The notes beneath the pieces were generated by a model. It saw nothing but the letters and a program-made list of their open reading frames with translations. It had not been told where the DNA came from and ran no database searches. From contig JAVKOQ010000172.1 in assembly GCA_031835245.1 (NCBI GenBank), forward strand, positions 52,999 through 116,998: a stretch of 64,000 nucleotides of DNA, read 5' to 3'. The stretch comes from Balamuthia mandrillaris (lineage: Eukaryota; Discosea; Longamoebia; Balamuthiidae). A program made the position numbers and the translations under genes. Each line of letters opens with the position of its first letter. Positions within the stretch are counted from its first letter, which is position 1. Shown here in pieces: positions 10,481 through 21,293 of the stretch.

Positions 10481-11677
10481 ATGCAACAACAACCGCAAAC
10501 AGGTTGGCTTCTTCTTCCTCCTTTTTCCTTTCCTCATCTTTTTTTTTTTTTTGGACCGAGCGAGTGTGGTTTTCAATTGACCTCTCGTTCCAGCTGCAGA
10601 AGTTCACGAACCAACCACCATCACCGATTGGGCCGAAAAGATCTTGAGGACGGCCAGCACCGACCAAAAGGCTCAGCTCACCCTTCGCGCTGCCTCTTTG
10701 TGGCAAAGCGAAAGGTTTGATCATTTTTTGTTTTCGTTTTTTTTGTTTTGTTTATTTTTGATCGATTGCAGTGTGAAAGAGATCGGAAGCAGCGCGACGG
10801 CTCCTGAGCGACCGGCTCGACCGGACCATGTGGAAATCTTGCCTCCGCACAAGATGCCTGCAAGAGGAAAAGCGGGGACCTTGGCATCCCGACAGGCCAT
10901 GCTGCACAGTTTGGTTCACATAGAGTCAATGGTTCCTTTGTCCGCCTCCTCCTCCTCCTCCTCCTCCTCCTCCTCCTCCTCCTCCAATATTCTCTCTCCA
11001 GTTCCCTTTGTCTACTCTGCTCCTCTGCTCCTCTGCTCTCTGCTCTGCAAAGTTGCTTAATTAAACGATTCAACCCAGGCAATAGATTTATCATGGGACA
11101 TAATCGCCAGGTTCCACAATGAGAACCTGCCCAAAGAATTCTATGATGACTTTGTGAAAGTGGCTGCCGATGAAGCGAAGGTTCGTTTTTTCCCTCTTTC
11201 GCCTTTGCCTTGTTATTGTTCCTCTTGTACTTGTTCTTGTTCTTCTTCGTCAATCAAGGCCTTAACCACTTTACCCATTGAACCGAAGCATTATAGCCTG
11301 TTGCAACAAAGACTAAAGGAGCTGGACTCGTTCTATGGGGCTTTGCCAGCCCATGTACGTTTGTTTTGTGAGTTAGTTTTTGGAGTATTAATTTCATTCT
11401 TTGTTTTCGTTTCTCAGGATGGACTCTGGGAAAGCGCTTCGCAGACGGCCAACAATATCATGGCAAGGCTTTGCATTGAACACATGGTTCATGGTACATC
11501 CTGTTCTCTTGCTTTCTCTCTCGCTCTTTCTCCCTCTCTGCCAACTTTCACTCATTGTATTACTCCTATGATTAAATAAAGAGGCGAGAGGATTGGACGT
11601 TACACCTAAAACGATTGCACGATTCCGTTCTGCCGGCGATGCGGTCAGTGCTGATCTCTTAGAATCCATTCTTCAGG

Positions 11678-11716
<39 letters not shown>

Positions 11717-11973
11717 CACCTTATTTCTCATTTGAAACCATTAGGACGAAATAACGCATGTAACAGCCGGAATGAGGTGGTTTACTTTTTTGTGTGAACG
11801 TTCAGATCCTCCGATGGTTCATCTCCTTTCCTCCCTTGTTTTTCTTTCGTTTTCTGCTCTTCTCTTTGTCACCTTCTTCTTCTTCTTCTTCTTCTTCTTC
11901 TTCTTCTTCTTCTTCTTCTTCTTCTTCTTCTTCTTCTTCTTCTTCTTCTTCTTCTTCTTCTTCTTCTTCTTCT

Positions 11974-12004
<31 letters not shown>

Positions 12005-12166
12005 CTCCGCCACTCTAACAAACAGCAAAAAAAGGACAAAATCCAAACTTTTCATTCCATCGTACGCGAAAGCTTTCGCGGCGCTCTGAAACCTCCTTTC
12101 AACCAAAGCGCACGTGGAACAGCAGGTATGACAGAAGAATGGTACATGCCTCTCGTAACCAAATAA
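10481..12166 (+). CDS. DUF455 ferritin-like protein
   Basis: Nine exons are inferred: 10481-10502, 10600 to about 10711, about 10771-10933, about 11080-11180, 11289-11354, 11419 to about 11492, about 11580-11676, about 11745-11815 and 12035-12166. Joined in phase they give the whole DUF455 fold: DWAEKILRTASTDQKAQL, APERPARPDHVEILPPHKMP, HSLVHIEAIDLSWDIIARF, FYDDFVKVAADEAKHYSLLQ, LPAHDGLWESASQTA, VHEARGLDVTPKTIARFRSA, DEITHVTAGMRWFTFLC, FRGALKPPFNQSARGTAGMT. The IE, EAKH and DEITH motifs are the presumed di-metal ligands of this ferritin-like family. Its reaction is unknown. The last intron holds an uninterrupted (TTC)n-(CT)n block at 11873-12000. No targeting signal is seen. Confidence 0.88.
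11873..12000. repeat. (TTC)n followed by (CT)n in the last DUF455 intron
   Basis: About 34 TTC units and then about 13 CT units, pyrimidine on the sense strand, within an intron of about 220 bases. Confidence 0.97.
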
Positions 12167-12773
12167 ACTGACTATCAAGCCGCATAGTCCTTTGCATAAA
12201 ACCGTACCTTTCCGTTTCCCGTTTCTTTTTTCTTATTTTGACTAAACCCCCGATGGAGCTTTTAGAACGATATATTCCTGTTGGCTGTTTTGTCCCTGGT
12301 TTACTTAAGAAGGTAATATTAAAGCCCCCGTCTTTTCGTAGAGCAACGCCAAAGGTGAAAAAGAAACTTGGTGATGGTAAACGGTGGCGTCAAGACAAAA
12401 AAAAAAAAGCAACAAATTGAAAGAAAAGAAAGGCGTACACAACGAACGAAGGAAGCAAACCTCGTGTCCTTGCCAGGTACTCTTTCTTCTGTTCTCAAGC
12501 AAGTTTATACGTTATGTTTTATCAATTTTGATTGCTTATTCTAGAATAAGTGACGTAGAGTGACACTCAGAAGGAAACAACAATAACAAATCCTTTTGTG
12601 TTGGAGGTTTTCTGAATGAGCAACTCCATTTAAAGGCTTCTGCAAGAGGAGAACGAGGCGTGCGGTACGTACTTATTAATTACTCTCGGGCTCTCGATCG
12701 CTCAACTCCTCCCTTTTCTTCATGTCACAGTGTATATTGTGTATTGTAAAGATAAAGCGCAAGAGAAAGAACC
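12167..12773. other. Spacer upstream of the ankyrin-kinase gene
   Basis: About 600 bases. A 55-codon open stretch from an ATG at about 12253 (MELLERYIPVGCFVPGLL) has no supporting features. I see no repeat or RNA gene. The kinase promoter presumably lies in the right-hand part. Confidence 0.4.
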
Positions 12774-13111
12774 ATGATACAAGCTGCTGCTGATGGAAAC
12801 TTGGCTGCCATGAAGGCTGCCGCTAGCTGCCATCATCACAACAAAGGAGCTGGAGGTGGAGCGGGAGGAAGCAAAGGCCTCCACGTCAAAGACAAACGAG
12901 GCTTGACACCACTACACGCCACTTGTGCTACAGGACAGACCAAAGCCTTTCATTGGATTCTGTCAAATGGCGGAGAGTATCAATTGAAGGAGAAAGACAA
13001 CGAAGGAGTTTCACCTCTTCACTTGGCTAGCGCTACGGTACTTTTTTCCTCCTCTTCTTGCCTTCTTGGGTCCTCTTTCTTACTCTCTTTCTCTCTTTCT
13101 GCTTTATCTCT

Positions 13112-13157
<46 letters not shown>

Positions 13158-15854
13158 TCTCCCTCTCCCTTTCCCTCTCTCTTTCTCTTGTTCTCATCAA
13201 CATCTGCTACAAAACCGAAACACACAAACAAACAGGGTCATCTAGACTTAGTCAAGTGGTTAGTAGACAACGAACGTGCAGATGTAGAAGACAGGGATGC
13301 CGAAGGATGGACGAGTCTTCACTGGGCAGCATCGATGGGACATGCAGACACTTTTCGGTGGCTCGTAGAACAAGCTTATGGTGATGTCTCTATTCAAGAC
13401 AAACATGGGTGGACTTGTCTCCATTACGCGGCGTACAAGCGAGTGGAGGAAGCTCCTGTATGGGTGGCTCGATACTTTAGGCGAAAAACTTACCGAAAGC
13501 TTTTGGAAGAAGTGGAAGGAAACCCTCCAAAGAAGAGCAGAGAGTACGTTTTTGCTTTTTTTTTTTTTTTTTTTTTTTTTTTGTTGGTGCTAACTGCTCT
13601 CTTTGTCCTTCCTTTCCCCTTTTCTTTGTTCACCCCTCCTTTTCCTTTTCTTCTTTCCGCTCTTTCTTTTTTCTCTTTTTATTTCGGTTCTCTCTTCTTG
13701 CTTTTTGCGTCTCTTTGTTCAGGGTACCAACATTTGAAGGCGTTACGGATGACTTTGGTATTCATCGCAACAAACGCAAAGCGAATCGTACCACAAACTT
13801 TAAGCAAAAGAAAGGAGCGTCGACGGGAAATCTTCCAGAGTTAAGCCAACTCTCACTAACCCCTGGGAGTGAAGGAGAGACATGGACTCCGGAAATCGTT
13901 CGACAAATCCTCAAAAAGAACAAAGAACTGGAAGAGAAGAATCGAAGTTTACGAAAGAGAAAGAAAGAGTGGGATCGGAGGAGGCAATCTCTCGAAAGGA
14001 AATTGGAGCAACGATCACAACGAGAGGAAGAGGAAAGAGACAGACGAAGAAGAGAAGGCAAAGAGCTCAGGAAACGTTTGGAACAGCTTGAGCGCTCCAA
14101 GAAAAGATTGGAAGAACAACTGCTAAGAAGCGTCTCGGGAAGCAACGCAAACGAAGATGAAGAAGGACAACGAGGTGAGGAAGAGGACGAACTTCACTCT
14201 GGCTTGTCTTCTCTCTCTGCAGAGTTTAGCGAAACTGAAGCAGTAATTGCCACATCGCCTCCTTTCGTTATTGAAACAGAACAACAGCGTCATCCGTCGA
14301 GTTCATCAAAGCTTATTCCTTCTCCTTCGTCTTCTTCCGGAAGAAAGGTTACTACAAATCAACAACAGCAATCTCAAATTGCCTCTGCACGTCGACAAAG
14401 AACAATGGGAGATTTGATAGGAGAAAACGATCTTGTGCCCGCAAGCTATCCTCCACAAGCAACTGCTGCCACCGTTTCCTCCTCCGAGCACGCAGTTCGC
14501 ACGAAACCTCGATCTGTTTCCTTCGCTGCTGCCGGCTGTACTTCTTCGCCATCTCAAACTTCAACATCGCTTTCTTATCCACTTCTTCCTTCTCCAGTTT
14601 CTATTCCAGGCTTACACCTATCTGATGGCGCACAACCTCTTGGTGCTTCTTCAACTCTAAACATAAAGAGACATTCCACAAGCATGACTGATATCACCGA
14701 TGTAGCTCGTGCTTCTTCTCCTTCTTCTTCATCAAGACCTCCGTTGAGGGACTTGCCTCCTGTATTGGGATCACAACGGCTGCGAGACTCTCCAAAAATT
14801 ATGAAGCGGCTCGCTCAAGTTGCAGTTCGAGTTCCTGGCTCTTCACATGCTCCTTCTCTTGGTTGGTTCATAGCTCCCGTCGTCGTTTTCCGTTCTCTTT
14901 TCTCAGTTTCTTTTTCGTTTTCAATGCAGATCAGAATATAAACGACAGAGACAACAGTTATTCGTTGTCAAGCCCGAACCAAACTCAAAAAAACAACTCC
15001 GCAACAGAACTCACGACCGTTGGAAACGAAACTTCATCTCGTCCCCTATCTCCCCCATTCATGATGGAAGAAGATCAAGTTAAGGACTTGTTAAAGCTGG
15101 AAATAGAACAGTTGCAGGAAAGTTTGGAAAAGTACAAAGCGCAGACGACCAAGCTAAAAGCGGTCAATCGGTCTCTTAGGGATAGACTGGACCAGTTGGC
15201 GGAAAGCGCAAGAAGCAGCTTTTGGGAGGTCAAATCAGCAGAGTTAGAGTTGCTTGAAGTTATTGGTAAGAGGGCTCCGTTCCTTCAGGCTTTATCCGTG
15301 CTCTCTTCTTTGTTCTTTATGCTCTCGTTCTCTGCTTGTGAGTAACAAATGGTTTGTAATTAACAAAACAACAAAGGTACCGGAAACTTTGGCAAAGTGT
15401 ACAAAGGAATGTGGAGAGGATGTGAGGTGGCCGTCAAGCGAGTGGGAGATGCTAGCCGTCCGTTGGATGAACGACAACTCTCGCAATTCCGACAAGAAGC
15501 TGCCATCATGAAGTACTTTACCTTTTCTTTATCATTCTGCTTCTGTTGCTTTGCTTTCAACTTCTTTTAACTTTTACATTACAAAAAACAGAGAGTTACG
15601 GCCTCACAGTTTCATTCTTCAGTTTTTAGGCTTTTGTGCCGAAGCAGACAACGCATGTCTGGTAATGGAGTTTCTTCCGTTGGGCAATCTTCTCTCCTAT
15701 CTCAGAAGGTTGAAGCAGGAGGAGAATATATTATCTCTGGACGACTTGTTCGTAGCGAGGCTTGCAATGGAGTTAAGCGCCGGCATGAGTCATCTGCACT
15801 CAGAAGGGTTCTTGCATCGTGATCTCGCATGTCGAAATATTTTGGTAATTTTTC

Positions 15855-15890
<36 letters not shown>

Positions 15891-16609
15891 ATTTTGCGCT
15901 TGACGAATGTATTGCTTCGTGTGTTGACTCCCATACAGTTGAAAAAAGATAGTTTCGGAGTGCTTCATCCAGTGATAAGCGACTTTGGGCTCTCGCGTCA
16001 CATGGAGGTGTACGTGCCAACGGTGGCCTACGGTCCATACAAGTGGATGCCCCCTGAATTCATCGATAGCGAACGAAACGTGTTCGAGCAAGGTAGCGAT
16101 GTATGGAGGTATGAAATGTTTTGTTCTTTAATTCATGTTCTTGCTTGCCATTTCTTTCATATCTTTCTTTTCTGTTTGTCTTCCTCTTCTTTTCGTTTCT
16201 TTCTCTCTTGTCGGTTCTTTCTGACTTTCATTCTTGTCGTTTCATTCTTGTCGCTTCTTTCTGTCTTTCTTCACACGAATTTAAACATTACAAACAAAAC
16301 AGCTTTGGAGTGATGCTATGGGAGATTCTGATGATGGGAGAGGATCCCTTCCCAGGATTAGCCCCGCAAACCGCCGCCATCGCCGTTCTCCGCGGCAAGA
16401 GACTCCCGCTCCCGGAGAATTGTGCTCCATGGTTGGCCCTCGTGCTGCAAAGCTGTTGGCTGGAACTTCCGGAGGAACGTCCCACCTTTGCTGCCTTGCG
16501 GCTGCTCTTCAAGGATGTGGTCTACGCCTTGGAGAGAGGACAAGCCCCCATGGAACTCATACTTACAGAGTCACGTTTGGAACGTTACCTCACGCAAGCG
16601 GCCAGCTGA
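12774..16609 (+). CDS. Ankyrin-repeat, coiled-coil, tyrosine-kinase-like (TKL) protein kinase
   Basis: Eight exons: 12774-13037, 13236-13543, 13723-14861, 14930-15265, 15377-15512, 15592-15843, 15939-16108 and 16303-16609. Exons 1-2 encode ankyrin repeats (GLTPLHATCATGQTKAF, GVSPLHLASATGHLDLVKWL, GWTSLHWAASMGHADTFRWL, GWTCLHYAA). Exon 3 has a strong Arg/Glu/Lys coiled coil and a long Ser/Pro-rich linker. Exon 4 adds a second coil (QVKDLLKLEIEQLQESLEKY). Exons 5-8 carry a full kinase domain: glycine loop IGTGNFGKVYKG, VAVKR, catalytic loop HRDLACRN, SDFGLSR, KWMPPEF in place of APE, and DVWSFGVMLWEILMMGEDPF. All catalytic residues are present, so activity is likely. HRDLACRN resembles tyrosine kinases, but TKL kinases of amoebae can have either specificity. 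It probably acts as a cytosolic signalling kinase with ankyrin-mediated partner binding (inference). Confidence 0.92.
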
Positions 16610-17199
16610 AAAACCTGATGCACTGTAAGTAGACCTTGTTCTCGTCTTAAAGAAGAAGGAGAAGGAGGAGAAGAAAAAGTGAACGTCGTCTTTCATCGAT
16701 TTGCTGTGGTGGTGTGTTTTTGTTGAACTTGTAACCTTCCAAAAATAGAAAAAAACCGTTGTAGGTATTACGTCAGCTTATCTTCTTCCCTCCCGCCCGA
16801 AACTCAGAGCAACAGGTGCTCGAGGGAGGGAGATAAGCGGAGCAGCTCACGCGCCTTTTCTCCTCTGTTACAAACCGATCTCTTGCGAATCGTCGTTTCA
16901 CCAAATTTGGGAAGTTAGTTTCCATTTTTGGGAAATATTTAACGTAATTTCCATTTTTGGGTAAAGTAGCTCTGCAACGACTTTAAATGTTCATTTCTAT
17001 TTTTTTTTTATCGACTTCAGATACACTTATTTCCCCGACGGTTGGCTGCGCTTTTTGCTTGTTCGTTTTTTGAAGGGTTGGTTCTATCTGGTTCCCTTCG
17101 CCCCTCAGAGAGAAGCACGAGCAAGAGGGAGAGAGCTGCTGCCACGATCGTTGGTTCTTCTCTGTATTTCAGCTGTATTATTTGTTCCTTAGTGAAGAG
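16610..17199. other. Spacer upstream of receptor H
   Basis: About 590 bases. The sequence TTTCCATTTTTGGG occurs twice in close tandem at about 16918-16962 with a related spacer, a possible short direct repeat. No gene is seen. Confidence 0.4.
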
Positions 17200-17273
17200 A
17201 TGAAGAGGCTTCCTTGGTCTCTAGTTTTGTTGATCGCTGTGCTCTTTGTTGGTTCGTTTTTTCATCTCTTTCT

Positions 17274-17304
<31 letters not shown>

Positions 17305-17584
17305 TTGTCTTTCTATCCTGTCTCTGTCTCATTGTCTCTGGGTCTCTCTCGTTATACACTCTCAACGAAAGCGGGGGCGAATAGCGAAACTCGAGAATTG
17401 TACGATGCGTTCATCACCGCCAGTCACCCCAATGCTACTTGTGTACATAAAAACGATACTGACTTTGGAGATACCGCGTGTGGCGAGTTTTTGACCTACG
17501 ACTGGATCTATACAGTTCCTGGTCGATATAAAGGCAAGACACAGGAGGAATGGCGATTCTTCGTGAAAGCGTACCGCTTCTCTC

Positions 17585-17621
<37 letters not shown>

Positions 17622-19540
17622 CTTCAAGAGTTCCGTCACGTTACCAAAACGCCGAATAACCTAACACAAACCGAAAACAAAACTTTTAACAGCACGCTGG
17701 TAAGCATTGCCAACCAGAACTGCCGAGTGTTCTCGGCCAGGTTCACCTGCCCCATCTTCTACCGTCGCTGTCAAGAGGTGGTCTCCCCCAACGCCGCCGA
17801 CCCGGAGAACCCAACCCCTGACGAGATTGCCGTTGTGGGAAGTTACCCCTGCTCCGACATGTGCTACGCTCACTTTGAACCCTGCGAAAGCTCCGTACCT
17901 CCCCCCGATAGGGATGAGTTTTTTGCCTGCAACCCTCCCAATCCCTTCTTCTTCAACTCAACGGACGTGGTGGTCTTCCCAGACGGTCCAGAGGTGTTGC
18001 TGAACGTAGAGTCTCCTAACGGAGACACTTGGGTCTTTGAGGACACATGCTATGGAGACTCTAGAGATATATCTTGTACGTACTGTTTCTGTCTTGTGTT
18101 CTTCTTCAGTTCTTTAGCTTATTCCTTTCATGGTGTCGAACTCATCGTTGTCCAAATGAACCAGACATTCCTCCATACAACTGCCCTGACAATATGCACC
18201 GAACGGGAGGAGGTACGTGCGCCTTCAACTGCCCGGAACCTCTTCTGGACAACGATGAGTTCGACACCATCACGGACATGATGAGCGGCATCTCTTGGAT
18301 CAGTTTGGTGCTGATGGCCTTCCTCGTCATCACCTATATGCTGGACCCGTCCAAGCGGAAGTTCCCCAACCACCTGCCCATGTTCTTCTTCATCTCCGTT
18401 ATGTGCTTCTCCTTTGCTTTCTGTTTGGCCAGCGTGCTGCCCGATGGAACCCACGACATGTTGTGCGAGAACGAGGAAGACCCGAACTACTTTGGAGATG
18501 GCGCGTGCACAGTGCAAGGCATTCTCGTTGTGTACTTCTTCATCGCAGCTGTTTTCTGGTGGTTGGTCATCTGCGTGAATATCTTCCTCATGTTGATCTT
18601 TGCCGCCCGCAGCATCGACTACAAGAGGACCACCAACAGGAACATCTTGATGGCCAGCTACCACATCTTTGCTTGGGTTATCCCATTGATCCCCCTCATC
18701 ATCAGCTTAGCAGCACACAGACTGGGAGCCAACGGATCGGACTTGTGGTGCACCATCCACTCCTCGGATGAGGACAACGCCCTTAAATTCGTCATCGGCA
18801 AAGGGGATGGCGTAGAGACGGAGGGTGAGACGGCCAACGTGTGGAACTTTGTCTTGTTCTGGATGCCAGTCATTGCTTGCGTGGCCATCGGAGTGATTCT
18901 CATCCTGGTGGTCATCATCTTCCAGCTCCGGCAAGAGACTGGCATCAAGGGCTTCTGGACCTTCATCAAGGGCCAATGGAGGATCTTTGCCTTCTTGGCG
19001 CTGTACATTTGGGTCTGCGTCTTCTTGTTTGCCTTCCAGCTGGACTTCTTGAACAGACGTAACGACCAATACGAGGAATACGAGGAGTACATTCAGTGCC
19101 TCTTCCGAAAGACCGCCACTGAGAACTTTTGGGTGCGTTTGATGGGGTTCTCTGCTGTGCCTGCCGCCAACGCTGTCTATTGTGATCTGAGCAGTGAGGT
19201 AAGTCTTTTGCTCTCTCTTCTCTGTGCTTTCAGTGAAAGTAACAAAACAAAACAGATCAACTATCCGTTGTGGGTGTTGGCGGCGTTCAACTTTGCAGGC
19301 CAAGGTATCTTCGTCTTCCTTATCTTCGGCACCAGCCGTCGCATCTACCTCGTCTGGTGGAAGCTCTTCACCTGCAGCAGCTCTCCCTTCAGCACCACTG
19401 GAAGCAGCTCCAGCAGTGCCAGGAGCATGGACAACATGGAGAGCACCGCCAGCGGAAAGTCTCAGCCCAAGTCCGGCAAGGTTACAAGAGTACAAGGAAA
19501 GAAGCTCACCACCCTCAAATACGAGGATTCAGACTCTTAA
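17200..19540 (+). CDS. Frizzled/smoothened-like receptor H (complete)
   Basis: Five exons: 17200-17251 (signal peptide MKRLPWSLVLLIAVLFVG), about 17371-17569 and 17694-18074 (CRD: CVHKNDTDFGDTACGEF, NQNCRVFSARFTCPIFY, VVGSYPCSDMCYAHFEPC), 18164-19198 (CAFNCPEPLL, then helices 1-6 including KFPNHLPMFFFISVMCFSF, ACTVQGILVVYFFIAAVFWW and WRIFAFLALYIWVCVFLF) and 19256-19540 (helix 7 YPLWVLAAFNFAGQGIFVF and a Ser/Thr-rich cytoplasmic tail). The TM core is strongly conserved with receptor B, the ectodomain less so. Introns 1 and 2 carry (CT)n. Intron 3 contains a 25-base segment (18130-18154) that is the exact reverse complement of exon 4 sequence at 18246-18270. Expected role: plasma-membrane receptor with unknown ligand. 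Confidence 0.93.
18130..18270. repeat. 25-bp perfect inverted repeat spanning a 3' splice site
   Basis: Arms at 18130-18154 (end of intron 3) and 18246-18270 (exon 4, coding for LDNDEFDT) are exact reverse complements, separated by 91 bases that include the intron 3 acceptor. In the pre-mRNA this would form a long stem with the splice site in its loop. Confidence 0.9.
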
Positions 19541-19997
19541 GAAAAACAAAACGGTGGAAGGAAGCCAAGCAGTGGACAATAGTTGCCCTCGCATGTGTAT
19601 GGTTTTCTTTCTTTCTTTCTTTGTTTCTGTGGCATTTTAGAATGGAGAATGTAGATTGTCCCTTTGCAGCCCAAGGGCTTGCAATGCAAACATGTTTACT
19701 CTTTTGTTGCCCCGCGTTTCACTTCTCTCCTCTCTTCTCCCTGTCCTCTCTCCGCCCTCCCTCACTGTTCTGTTATCGTTTTCAGTTAAAACAAACGCCA
19801 ACCCATAAGTGGGCGGAGGATTCCCCTACCATAAGTGTCTGAAGGCCTTCAACCCGAAAATCGCATTACAACCACGATTACGCAAAGTTTGACTGGTTCA
19901 CAGTCTACATCCTTGAAAAGGGTGGCCTGAGTCTCTCCATATTCCTGGAGTTGACTCGGTTCTTTCTGAAACAAAAACAAAACTTTATTGAAAAACT
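19541..19997. other. Convergent spacer
   Basis: About 450 bases between the ends of receptor H and the viral-family gene. It holds pyrimidine-rich stretches and no gene that I can support. Confidence 0.45.
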
Positions 19998-20888
19998 TTA
20001 TAAAGTTTGCTTCGCGAGTAACCGAACGCTGCGTCTTCTTGAATGCGACGAACTCTTTCGCTCAACCTCCACCCGTTCTTCCACTTTTAACTCCACCTTT
20101 ATCTTCTTCCCCTGAATTTTCTTTTCGCTCTGCTCTTTCATCGCCTTTTGTTTCTCCTCTCTTTCCCTCTTCCTCCTCAGCGTCTCCTCGATGCGCAGCT
20201 GGCACTGGCTTCTCTCTGCTCGGATTCTCTGCAAGGCCTCCGCGTCCAGCCACTCCGGCGGGTCGCTGTACTTGTAGCTCAGGAGGTGCTGCTTGGCGCC
20301 GCGATAGTACCGCCGGTAGCTCTCCACCGCGTCGCCCTCCACCTTGAACTGGAGGGGCATGGCCAGCGCTGGCGGGGTCATCGGCATGAGCTCCGTTTCC
20401 TGCGGAAAAGGAGGAGGGTTCGCGCTCAACCACCGCAGATGTGCTTCAGCCGAGTGCTTGCGCTGCAACGAGGGAGCGCAAGGCGTTGCCGATGAGGCTT
20501 TTGTTGTCGACAGTGAAGACGAAGCGGAGGAGGAAGAGGCAGCAAAGGCCTGCCAGGAGACGGAGGAGGAGGAGACGGCGGAGAGCGAGCGGGAGAAGCG
20601 GCGGGTGTATTCCTGGCAGAGGGCGAGGCCCAGGTCGACAGCAAACATGTAGTTGGCGCGGCACTGGCGTATCCAAATGGAGCAAGGGTGGTTGACGTGG
20701 GAGGCGCGGTAGGCCTTGAGGTGGGCGGGCACCAGAGCGGAGGCCCAGTCGGGGCGCACGGGGGTGTGCAGCACGTGGTGCGCGGAGTAGAGGAGCTGCG
20801 TGGCCTCCACGATCATTTTCACCACGTGCTTGTCGCAGTGGAAGCGGGCGGCCTCGTGGACCAACCAACTTAAGATGAACAGGTTCAT
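19998..20888 (-). CDS. Uncharacterised protein of a phage / large-DNA-virus-type family
   Basis: A single open frame of 296 codons from ATG at 20888. The start MNLFILSWLVHEAARFHCDK, followed by HVVKMIVEATQLLYSAHHVL, HVNHPCSIWIRQCRANYMF and LCQEYTRRF, then PPALAMPLQFK and AVESYRRYYRGAKQHLLSYK, matches in order the pattern I know from hypothetical proteins of tailed phages and large eukaryotic DNA viruses (start MNIFYLD..., CDKHVVKM, HVNHP, AMP..., YR.YY...K). The family function is not established to my knowledge. Here it carries a Ser-rich insertion (about residues 100-150) and a Lys/Arg-rich C-terminal tail that viral versions lack. It is intronless among intron-rich neighbours, in keeping with transfer (inference). 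The open frame extends further upstream in a low-complexity Lys-rich leader that I treat as untranslated. Confidence 0.72.
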   Translation of the reverse strand: MNLFILSWLVHEAARFHCDKHVVKMIVEATQLLYSAHHVLHTPVRPDWASALVPAHLKAYRASHVNHPCSIWIRQCRANYMFAVDLGLALCQEYTRRFSRSLSAVSSSSVSWQAFAASSSSASSSLSTTKASSATPCAPSLQRKHSAEAHLRWLSANPPPFPQETELMPMTPPALAMPLQFKVEGDAVESYRRYYRGAKQHLLSYKYSDPPEWLDAEALQRIRAERSQCQLRIEETLRRKREREEKQKAMKEQSEKKIQGKKIKVELKVEERVEVERKSSSHSRRRSVRLLAKQTL

Positions 20889-21293
20889 TTTTTTTTTTTG
20901 AGGCCTGTTCTCTGTTTGTGCTTTCTTCTCCTTCTTGTTCTTCTTGTTCTTCTTCTTCTTGTCCGATGGCCTGCGATAGTTTTTTTTTTCTTTAAAATAG
21001 AAACGTCTTCCATTCGTCATACAACAAAAATTCCTTCACAATTCCATCCAATGGGGTGTCGCTTTCTGGTAGTTTTCGTGCTGTCCTACGCAAAATTTCC
21101 CACTTTAATTCCAAGAAATATTTTACGCCCTAATTGATTTTCTGCCGACATCAATTCATTCATTACAGCGTTTATCCAATCGTTTTTCAAACCTCCTCCC
21201 TTTTTTTGATTTAAAAAATACCTCCTTTCCCATTTTTTCTTCTTTCGTTGCTTTATTCTCGCGCAGAAGAAAGAGAGAGAAAAAGAGACAATC
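20889..21293. other. Divergent spacer
   Basis: About 400 AT-rich bases between two divergent intronless genes. Poly-T runs sit just upstream of the minus-strand gene. No clear promoter motif or RNA gene. Confidence 0.45.

Noticed and set aside
12238-12420. Short plus-strand open frame MELLERYIPVGCFVPGLL...
   Set aside because: No splice, homology or composition evidence; left as spacer.
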